From the NCBI RefSeq assembly GCF_018812025.1, contig NC_063061.1:34425493-34489492 (forward strand): a stretch of 64,000 bases of DNA, given 5' to 3'. Of the stretch, positions 55,490 to 64,000 are shown piece by piece; the first letter of the stretch is position 1, and each line of letters opens with the position of its first letter. The position numbers and the translations under genes are program-made. This DNA is from Megalobrama amblycephala. Lineage: Eukaryota > Chordata > Actinopteri > Cypriniformes > Xenocyprididae. The notes beneath the pieces were generated by a model that had not been told where the DNA came from, ran no database searches, and worked only from the letters and a program-made list of their open reading frames with translations.

Positions 55490-56062
55490 ATATGGATGAA
55501 GACACTGGACAGCGCTGAGCTCCTGCGGGAGCCGAGGCGACATCACTGCTGCGGCAGTGGAGAAATAGCCAGAAGAACTGAGCTCCTGCAGGAGCTGAGG
55601 TGACATCACTGCTGCGGCAGTGGAGAAATAGCCAGAAGAACTGAGCTCCTGCGGGAGCCGAGGCGATATTACTGCAGTGGAGGAATTGCGGCAGTGGAGG
55701 ACATCACTGCTGCGGCATGGAGGAATTAGCCAGAACTGAGCTCCTGCGGGAGCCGGCTTGAAGAACTGAGCTCCTGCGGGAGCCGAGGTGACATCACTGC
55801 TGCGGCAGTGGAGGAATTAGCCAGAACTGAGCTCCTGCGGGAGCCGAGGCGACATCACTGCTGCGGCAGTGGGGGAAATAGCCAGAAGAACTGAGCTCCT
55901 GCGGGAGCCGAGGCGACATCACTGCTGCGGCAGTGGACAAGTTAGCCAGAAGAACTGAGCTCCTGCGGGAGCTGAGGCGACATCACTGCTGCGACAGTGG
56001 AGAGAATAGCCTGAGGAACTGAGCTCTTGTGGGAGCCGAGGCACATCACTGCTGCGGCAATG
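55490..56062. repeat. Minisatellite with hairpin-forming unit
   Basis: About nine imperfect units of roughly 50-65 bp: GAGCTCCTGCGGGAGCCGAG, ACATCACTGCTGCGGCAGTG and AATAGCCAGAAGAACT. Each unit contains GCTCCTGCGGGAGC and CACTGCTGCGGCAGTG, both self-complementary. Confidence 0.85.
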
Positions 56063-56364
56063 ATAGAAAGTTTCCGTTGTATTGGAATGATGGTATTAAT
56101 TGAGTTGGATATGGCGGCTTGCAGGTATGTGTGAGAACGAGCTGGAGCTAAAACTAGCTGATAGGTGTTCGTTGGGCTTTCTTTAATATGGAAGCGATTA
56201 GATTGGATGTAGTTCTTGAAAGCTTCTGATGACCAGCGACCAAATGTTTGAATCTGATGCTGGGAGAGGCCTTTTTGGGTGGCTGTAGTTGCTGCTCCTA
56301 TGCAGAATGGATTGTAGGGTTTTAGGGGAGACAGCTTGAAGAATGTAGTTGAGAGAAGTGTCAA
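55942..56364 (-). pseudogene. Tyrosine recombinase C-terminal fragment (Ngaro/Crypton-like)
   Basis: The minus-strand frame has NPFCIGAATTATQKGLSQHQ and IQTFGRWSSEAFKNYIQ. In this family the block is usually H-x-F-R-I-G-A-A-T, and G-R-W-S-S...Y carries the nucleophile Tyr. Here Cys replaces the catalytic Arg (FCIG), so it would be inactive. The N-terminal half is missing, and the end of the frame runs into the minisatellite. Confidence 0.65.
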
Positions 56365-58931
56365 GGATAGTTTTAAGTAGGTGGTTTATGGAAATATCAG
56401 CTCTGAATAATAAGGTACAGGGGTTGGGAATGGGTCCACATTCCAGGCAATTCTTGCTAACAGCTTGGATTTCTAAGAGGATCTGATGTTGTTAGCAACG
56501 GGGTTTGGTTCCAAGGCTGTAGCATTTGTTGGGATGGGCATCAGTGTTGTAGTAGACAGGGTGAACGGCGTTTTGCTTATGGGAAAGTGCAAGGAGGAAG
56601 AAAGGCCGGGACCGAGGCCGTTAGCGGAGGCAGCCTCACGCTCGGGTCGGCCCCTGGAGCCAGGGGAGGGATGAGGAGGTTAGAAAAGAGGGAAACTGAG
56701 AAAGGGAAATTGGGGTGTCTGGGCCTGCACCGTTAGCAGAGGCAGCCTCTTGCTCGGGTTGGCTGCTGGAGCCTGGGAAGGAACAGGGTGGTTAGAAAAA
56801 GAGGGAAGCTGGGGAAATTAGGACATCTAGGCCTGCGGCGATAGCAGAGGCAGCCTCACGCTAAGGTCCGTAGTTGACACTGTAGACCAAAGGCAAAAGA
56901 GAGGTAGGGTGAGAGATGGTGGGATGAAATGGCTGAGACGGCTGAGCTTGCTCCGCTAGTAGAGGCATCCTCACGTTAGGAGGGAAGGCATTCACCAAGA
57001 GGGGCAGGCATTGTTGGATGGTGTGCGGCGCCGGTGAAAGCCGCGGTGTGTTTCTAAGCGGAGGGAGGAGGAAAGTGGGGAATCTGGGGCACGACCCAGG
57101 CTTGCTGCTGCTGTGGCCTGACGCTTGTTTCTAGCACATGAATTGAAGATACAAGAGTGAGGATGTAAGATGAAAGACTGGCCTTGTGGAATTACTCACA
57201 TCATGAAGTTTAAGTAGCTGAGCGAAGATAGTAATTCCTGTTTAGAACAGTTTGGACTGTTTAGGAAGGTGGAAGCAAACATAAATGTCCTATTGATTCC
57301 TTATGCCTGGAAATTAACTGTATTCGAGTTAAATCCCAGAAATTCAATGGACGTGGTTGGACCCATTGTTTATCCGGGGCGATTGGAAACTTGAGCTCAG
57401 CGAAACAGTGCAGGGCCGAGAGATAGATTATTAAACTTTTTACATATTCTTATTTTCTCAGAAGCAGCCTGAAATCCTTTAAACCTGCATATATTCACCT
57501 CTGACACAATGGTTTGATACTGTAAATGACAGTACTGTTTGTACCATCATTGCTGTTTGATGATCATTCAACATCAAACGAAGTACAATATGATTTGGAT
57601 GATCCTTGTTCTTTTAACTGTTGCTGGTTTGAGTCACAAGCACCTTCATTTAGTGAAGCTCAAAAGAGACTCATTTGTAAAAGACAGAGCTTTGCATAAT
57701 AAAAATGTGCACCTTGAATTTATTTAATTGTTTTCAACAATCACTTACATTTAACCATGGACATGCTGCTTGTTTAATATTGTTTATTTATATTTATTAT
57801 ATTTTCCATCCAGACCTGGAAATTACTCAATTCCATACTTTCCAAACTGTAATGTAATTAGTTTATTCATTGGTTATCTGTCTATGGTTTGTTAAGTTAC
57901 TTACAGATTTCTGCTCGTTATAAAACAGATACAGACGAAAAGGGGACGGTAAGGGGACGGTATTTAAATGCATCAAAATAACGATTTGAAAAGAATTTGT
58001 CCTACCAGTCTCTGCGTCTCCAATAGTGAAGCTGTGGTTATACTTCGAAACAGAAATACATATTCTAAGCGATTTGTTGATGAATCGCAGGACAGCGATG
58101 ACAATAAGTTCTGAGTTTAATGAATCTATCTGAACGTCATAGGCTACGAGCATATAACAGCTGAGTGTTTAAACCACAAGCGGCACGTTAATTAGAACGG
58201 CAAACTTTACAGAAACAGTTTAAAATGTGAATTCCCCCGATCAGCATTGATACAGATGTCATAATGTGGAAATTAATTCAGGGACGGAAAATGAGAAGGA
58301 TTTTAACTGTGCTTTTTACGGGGTTGAGCCGATGGGGAGGAAAGTCCGAGCTGGCTGGGATTGAATCTGCGCTGCGGCGTGGCTCTGGCTTGCTGAAGGC
58401 CTGCTGCGGCGGCCTGATGCTGGAACAAGGCCCGTTCCTTCGCGGGAAGAGGCGGCATTACCCGAGACTCGAGCTTAGTGCTCGACTGCCTTGTTGTCCA
58501 TTTCTTTATGGCAGGAATGATAGAATGAGCAGGACTAGGAAATACACGGAAGGAGATTGCGGATGTTTCGACCGCAGTGACGAGAGTCGGCCTCGGCGTC
58601 TTGGCATGCGGGGACCCGTTTGTTTGGGCTGATGCCCCCCCGAGAATCGGCGGCGGTGTAATTGCTCCTAGTAAGGCCAGAGGATTGTGGACGCAAAGAG
58701 GACGAAAGATTCTTCATCGGACACAAAGAGATTAATTTCGGACATGGTGGGAACTTAGGGCGGGTCAGATGCTGTCAAACTGTCGAGGAATATGGGTGAG
58801 TCGACCGTGTCTTATATATATGCTTTCACTTGTGCTGATTGGGTAGATATGTTGATTACTGATTGCTGACAGCTGGCCGAGATGACGTGATGATTAGTCA
58901 GATTATTTGAACGTTGCTCCTCCCGAATTTT
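56365..58931. other. Interior of the Ngaro-like element, mostly unassigned
   Basis: 56600-57150 contains four or five copies of a loose repeat around GTTAGCAGAGGCAGCCTCACG. An open frame at 58264-58632 (122 codons, basic, Cys-containing) is not recognised and may be chance. Otherwise nothing identified. Confidence 0.4.
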
Positions 58932-58949
58932 GTTAATAAAACATCATTT

Positions 58950-60954
58950 GGCGAGTCCTGAGACTCCACAAAGGTTCCATCCCATTCCAGCCCCCCGGAC
59001 AAAGCCACCAACGCCACCTACTTCAATGAGAGAACTGCACCCAGCTACGATTGATGAGGCCCACGGATTAACTGAGGATTTCAGAAATATGGACATTTCT
59101 GGTTCAATGTGTGAGAGAGTGTCACCACAAGTGCATTACAGCGACCCACCTCAGCCCAGGTACTCTCGTTCCTCCCAGTACATTCCATATCCTCAGTTCG
59201 AGACCCCAGCATATGAGCGGATGGCACCTCCTCATCTAGACAACAGACGAGCTTATTACCAACCTCCATCAACACAAGAAAAAATGTATAGAGGCCCTGC
59301 GCCAACCATTCCCTTCCTAACATCCTCTGATCCTAGAGAGTTCTCTAGACTGAGAATAGCATTGGAGAACATTCTGCCTGAGGATGCAACCGAGCGATTC
59401 AAGTACCAGATCCTCACTGACCATCTTAAGTTGGAGGAAGCATTACTTGTGGCGGACTCGTACAGCAACTCAAGCTTCCCTTTCTCAAACACTATGAGAG
59501 CCCTCAATAAGATGTATGGCCAGCCCCATCAGTTAGCCTTACAACGCATTGCAGAACTGATGGATGGACCAAACATCCGCAGTGGAGATGTGAAAGCCTT
59601 TCGCATGTTTGGACTCCAAGTGCGTTCCCTGGTTAGTATGTTGGAACAAATGGGTCAGAAAGGCAATGTCGAGCTGGAATGCAGGTCACTTGTATCCAGA
59701 CTGATGAGCAAACTGCCACATGACCTCAGGTCCAGTTTTAAGAGGTACACTCATCCTCTTCATGTCACCATCCCCACATTGCTAGACTTTGCAGACTGGC
59801 TTGAATACGAGCTTCAAGTTCAGGAGGACCATACAGAATATACCAGTCAGTCAAAAGTGTCATTACTGCAGAGAAGGGAGATGAGGAGAGACTCCAGGCA
59901 ACCCCGCAAACCCACTACCATCCTCATTGGTACAGAGAAACCAAAGGCCAGCCCAGCATCACCAGTTCATCCACCCAAACCAGCTGCTGCTAAGAGAGAA
60001 GGGGTGAACGCTTACTGTTCATACTGCGACAACAACAGACATTTCCTGAATGGCTGTGAAAATTTCAAGTTACTCAGCAAGGAGCAGAAGGTGACTTGGA
60101 TTAAAGGCCAAAACAGATGCTGGCGCTGTGGGCGTGGTCATCATGCAGCCAACTGCACACTGAAAGCCCTTTGTCCATCCTGTAACAGGAAGCATCTCCA
60201 GGCACTACATGAGGTAAACGACCAAAGTAGATCCACAGAAGAAGCAGTTCCAGCCAGTGCAGTCTTGTATGTGGATCGTCCAACTAGTGACAACAAAATC
60301 CTGCTGAAGGTGACTAAAGTTCTGCTCCAAAATGGCAACAAATCCATGGAAGCATATGCAATTCTAGATGATGGGTCAGAACGGACCATTATCCTACACG
60401 AGGCAGTGCAGAAGTTGAATCTAAAGGGACAGCCAGAGGACTTGGTTCTTCGTACAATCAGGCAAGACACACAGACCATTCACGGGGCGGCCGTGACCTT
60501 CACTGTGTCTTCAGTGACTAACCCTTGTAAGGCTTTTAGGATATGGAGTGCCTTCACAGCCAACAGCCTGAGTTTAGCAGAGCACACGCATCCTGTCCGG
60601 GTACTCCAGAAGAAGTACAAGCACCTTGCAGGCCTGCCACTGCAGCATCTTCACAAAGTGAAACCAGTAGTCCTCATTGGCTCTGACTGCCCTCACCTCA
60701 TCACACCCATAGAACCAGTCAGACTGGGTCCACCTGGTGGCCCTGCTGCTGTGAGAACATGCCTAGGATGGACACTACAGGGCCCAGCACAAGAACTAAC
60801 CAGCAGGCTTTCCCCACAGCAATGTCTCTTCACCAGCTTACGGTCCAGTAACGACCTCTATGCAGATGTGGAGAAACTGTGGAAAATGGACATTCTTCCA
60901 TATCGGAACGAGAAAGTACTGACAAGGTCAAGGCAAGACCAAGAGTCCATTTAG
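58950..60954 (+). pseudogene. gag-pol: BEL/Pao gag-protease, continued
   Basis: A long frame (open from 58930) resumes gag exactly after the inserted element. It has the DUF1759-like gag core (IPFLTSSDPREFSRLRIALE, LLVADSYSNSSFPF, DGPNIRSGDVKAFRMF), three zinc-binding knuckles near residues 363-415 (CSYCDNNRHFLNGC, CWRCGRGHHAANC, CPSCNRKH), and a protease with ILDDGSERTII (D480-D481-G-S). LIGSDCPHLI is the conserved block at the end of BEL proteases. It ends early in DILPYRNEKVLTRSRQDQ because a repeat is inserted at about 60955. Confidence 0.85.
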
Positions 60955-61232
60955 AGCTTTATAAGTAAGTAGCAAGATTTTAAAATTCAATGTTTAATAG
61001 GGAGCCAATGTAATGTTGACAGAACAATGGTCAACCGTGAGAACTCTAGCTGCCGCATTTTGACCAACTGATGTTAAAGGAATCAATAATCAGCTTGAGG
61101 CTATGCTGAACCAACTGTTCCGCATTTGTCATTGAGAGCCCTCTTTTACGTGCCAAAGGTATGCCATGTCTACATGCACCAAAAGAAGCTGTCATCCAGT
61201 TTTTAATGTCAGCTATGCATTCTGTTAGTTAA
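60955..61232. repeat. Short interspersed repeat inserted in the BEL/Pao pol
   Basis: TTAATAGGGAGCCAATGTAA and ACTCTAGCTGCCGCATTTTG resemble internal parts of teleost LINE/SINE repeats. BEL coding is absent here and resumes near 61233; some BEL sequence has been lost. Confidence 0.45.
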
Positions 61233-62760
61233 GGGGAATAGAGAATCGTCTGAACAAGAATCCTGACCAAGCTGTAGCCTACCAAGAGGAGATAGTCAGG
61301 TTACAGCAAGCTGGCTACATCACAAAACTCTCTCCTGAACAAGTGGACCATTCCAGAGAGAGCTGGTACATTCCACATCATCTGGTAGAGCACAATGGAA
61401 AGAAAAGGGTCGTCTTCAACTGCTCGTTCACTTACCAAGGCCACAACCTGAATGAGTACTTGCTTCCAGGTCCACCACTCAGTCCTTCTCTACTGGCAGT
61501 ACTTCTGCGTTTCCGAGAACATTCCATTGCCATTAGTAGTGACATTCGTGGAATGTTTCACCAGGTACACCTTTTGCCTGAAGACAAACCGCTACTGAGA
61601 TTCATTTGGAGAGATCTTCAGAGAGACCAGGCACCAGACGTGTATGAATGGCAAGTTCTACCCTTCGGAACAACGTGTAGTCCTTGCTGTGCAACATTTG
61701 CTTTACAGAAGCACGTCTTGGATCACAGCGAGTCTGAAGACACACGGTTTTCAGTAGAGAGATCTTTCTATGTTGACCACTGCCTTCAGAGCTTCACCTC
61801 AAGTGAAATAGCAAAAGATCTTGTTGACAGACTCCGCAGCCTCTTAAGTTAAGGAGGCTTTGACTTAAGACAGTGGGCGAGCAATGATCCATCCGTCATC
61901 AGCCACCTGCCAGCTGATGCTCGATCTCAAAGTAGTGTCCAGTGGCTAAGCGAAGGTCATCAGGATGCACAGGAGTCAACTCTTGGGTTACATTGGCATT
62001 GCTCATCAGACACTCTCTCCTATAAGCAACATCAGACAGACCACCCACTTCCAACTATGCGGAGCATATACCATATCCTCGCTAGCCAATATGACCCCAT
62101 TGGCTATATTGTGCCATTCACAACACGAGCCAAAGTAATTGTACAGAGGTTATGGGACAAGAAAAGAGAGTGGGATGATCCCTGACTGCCTGAGGAACTG
62201 CTGAACTTGTGGAAAGCTTGGGAGAGTGAGCTGGATGATCTACAGCACATTGCTTGGCCAAGGTGTTACTGCAGTAAAGAACTGGATTACCCTACCAGCA
62301 TAAGGCAGATCCACATTTTCTGCGATGCTTCAGAACGAGCCTACGGTTCTGTGGCTTAGTTACGAACTGAAAACTCTGAAGGTAAAGTGGAAGTAGCCTT
62401 TGTTGCCGCTAGATCTCGAGTAGCCCCGAAAAAACAGCAAACCATTCCACGGTTGGAGTTATGTGCAGCACTCACAGGTGCACAACTCGCGTAAGTCCTG
62501 AAGACAGAGCTGACTTTGCCCATCAACAGTGTCACTCTGTGGTCTGACTCCACAACTGTTCTTACCTGGCTGCTATCACAATCCTGTCATTTTAAAGTGT
62601 TCGTAGGCACTAGAGTGGCAGAAATCCAGGAACTCACAGAGTCTGATAACTGGAGGTATGTGCCATCAAAGGAGAATCCTGCAGATGACATCACCAAGGG
62701 AAAATCTCTCTGTGACATAGGCCAGGAAAGCAGATGGAACAAAGGTCCAAAATTTCTTAG
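61233..62760 (+). pseudogene. pol: BEL/Pao reverse transcriptase and RNase H
   Basis: RT blocks are SWYIPHHLVEHNGKKRVVFN, AISSDIRGMFHQV, WQVLPFGTTCSPCCATFAL and a catalytic box SFYVDHCLQSF (near 61770) where the second Asp of YxDD is His. In-frame stops occur at about 61850, 62184 and 62358. RNase H starts HIFCDASERAYG and continues [11 protein letters not shown] and LWSDSTTVLTWL. A related frame is open from 62516. Confidence 0.8.
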
Positions 62761-64000
62761 ACAAACAACTGACCACTGGCCAGAGACGCCGCCGTTAACG
62801 ACCCTTGACCAAGATGGTGAACTGAGAAAACTAACCTTCTGTGGTCTATCAATCTCCTCCCCACCTACTCCCGATCCACAGAAGTACCAGACACTTCCAG
62901 AGTTACTTAAGGCTTTCATCCACCATGTCAACGGGACGGCCACTCATATCCCAACAGCAGATGACTACAGAAAGGCGGAACTCGCAGTCCTTCATCAAAG
63001 CCAGACTGAGTCATTTCCAGAGGAACTATCCTACCTCAGAGCAGGTAAACCTTTGCCAAAAAATAGTCGTTTGCTGTGCTTAGCCCCTGAATTTGATGAG
63101 GACATCGAACTCATACGAGTTGGCGGTCGCCTCCGTCAGACCAGCGAGCTAGAGGAAGATACTATACATCCTATTGTCCTTGACTCGCATCATCCGATCA
63201 CCAAATTGATAATCAAGGACTATGACAATCAGTTGCATCACCCAGGACCAGATAGGGTGTTTGCTGAACTTCAGAGGAAATACTGGATGATACAGGGACG
63301 TGCTGCAGTACGAAACCACCAACGACAGTGTCCAGAGTGGCAGAGATGGCGGGGACAACCACATCCCCCCAGAATGGCAGACCTTCCACCTGCCAGACTG
63401 AGGATCCATAAACCTGTTTTCTACTCAACAGGTGTAGATTGTTTTGGACCCTACACCATAAAGGTGGGACGCAAGAATGAAAAAAGATGGGGGATCATCT
63501 TCAAATGCATGACTTCCCGTGCCATCCACATTGATATACTCACCAGTATGGACACAGATTCCTTCTTGATGGCTTTATGACGATTCATCTCCAGACGTGG
63601 TAAACCCTTTGAGCTACTTGCAGACCAAGGTACAAACCTTAAAGAGGAGAGAGGGAACTAAAAGAGTCATTTAGCGCCCTTCACCCTGAGCTCCAATCCC
63701 AACTCGCCTGCCAACAGATCAGATTCATCTTCAATCCACCCAGTTCACCTCATTTCGGTGGGTGTTGGGAGAGAGAAATTCATTCTTTAAAGGACTGCAC
63801 TGCATTTCACCATTGGTGCCCAGACTGTTACAGAAGAAGTGCTGAGAACGGTCTTCATAGAGATAGAAGGAATCCTCAACTCCAAACCCATCGGCTACAC
63901 CTCTTCGGACATTGCAGATCCAGATCCAGTGACTCCTAACATCTTGTTGATGGGGCGGCGAGATGCCTCATTACCGCACGTGATATACCAAGACTCTGAA
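62761..64000 (+). pseudogene. pol: BEL/Pao integrase, partial
   Basis: Open to 63580. Zinc-binding segment HHPGPDRVFAELQRKYWMI, then the core with GVDCFGPYTIKVGRK (first Asp) and TSRAIHIDIL; a TGA at 63578-63580 breaks it in FLMAL, after which LLADQGTNL (second Asp) and degenerate coding continue to the window edge. BEL integrases normally read H-x4-H...C-x2-C; here QCPEWQRWRG has only one of the two expected Cys. Confidence 0.8.

Larger units (their letters stand above)
53579..58949 (-). mobile_element. Ngaro/VIPER-like tyrosine-recombinase element with split direct repeats
   Basis: An 89-bp block (CACGAGTTCACACTTAC ... GAGGGCTCCGA) at 53579-53667 is repeated at 55264-55352, and an 18-bp block (GTTAATAAAACATCATTT) at 55246-55263 is repeated at 58932-58949. 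Read on the minus strand this is A1 - interior - B1 - A2 - B2, the split-direct-repeat layout of Ngaro-type elements. A recombinase fragment on the minus strand at 55942-56364 agrees. No RT is recognised in the interior, so this copy is non-autonomous or deleted. No target duplication. Confidence 0.65.
52218..64000 (+). mobile_element. BEL/Pao LTR retrotransposon, interrupted, runs off the window
   Basis: LTR, gag, protease, RT, RNase H and integrase in standard BEL/Pao order. Split by a 5.4-kb tyrosine-recombinase element (53579-58949) and a ~280-bp repeat (60955-61232), with extra stop codons. Integrase and the 3' LTR continue beyond 64000. Confidence 0.85.

Noticed and set aside
55490..56062. 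CRISPR-like array
   Set aside because: Units are contiguous and imperfect without unique spacers; it is a minisatellite in an animal genome.
57539..57727. Short frame starting MYHHCCLMIIQHQ
   Set aside because: Short, A/T-rich, no relation to neighbours; most likely chance.

Overview
The window looks like a repeat-rich piece of teleost fish genome, most likely from a cyprinid. That is an inference from the mix of element types (DIRS-like, Ngaro-like, BEL/Pao and Gmr1-like retroelements, an old endogenous retrovirus, many TTAA- and 9-bp-TSD DNA transposons) and from a tandem array of fish-type single-coding-exon 7TM receptors. There is no bacterial-style gene organisation, no CRISPR and no rRNA.

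Layout. (1) 1-3860: the 3' part of a Ty3/gypsy-type retrotransposon whose integrase lies upstream of reverse transcriptase/RNase H (the Gmr1 arrangement), with polypurine tract and 3' LTR. (2) 3861-8640: a heavily broken class I endogenous retrovirus (gag end, protease, RT, RNase H, integrase, LTR). (3) 9000-45420: an array of nine related rhodopsin-like receptors, A to I. Each has a coding-free leader/promoter module (octamer-like motif, TTTATA-like box, CAG|GT donor), an intron and one coding exon. C (18391-19221) and F (33766-34620) are intact. H is open but its 5' half is in an assembly gap (38337-39000). A, B, D, E, G and I are broken by indels, a single stop codon or transposon insertion. 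(4) Inside the array: a gag-only LTR element in the intron of B (12239-14411, with a solo LTR nested in it), a 7.8-kb DIRS-like element in TM7 of receptor D (21350-29170, itself carrying a 3.7-kb palindromic DNA element), an LTR-like repeat cutting receptor G, and a DIRS end fragment cutting receptor I. (5) 45651-51202: a second DIRS-like element on the minus strand with a full tyrosine recombinase ORF. (6) 52218-64000: a BEL/Pao element running off the window, whose gag is split by a tyrosine-recombinase element with split direct repeats (Ngaro/VIPER-like architecture, 53579-58949).

How it fits together. The only probable working host genes are the receptors C, F and possibly H, likely cell-surface chemoreceptors of unknown ligand that share one promoter module. 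Everything else is mobile DNA, and the receptor array has been hit repeatedly, giving well-defined insertion boundaries: 5-bp TSDs for LTR elements, 9-bp for a Mutator-like element, TTAA for MITEs, and none for tyrosine-recombinase elements. The paralogous receptors act as built-in empty-site controls.
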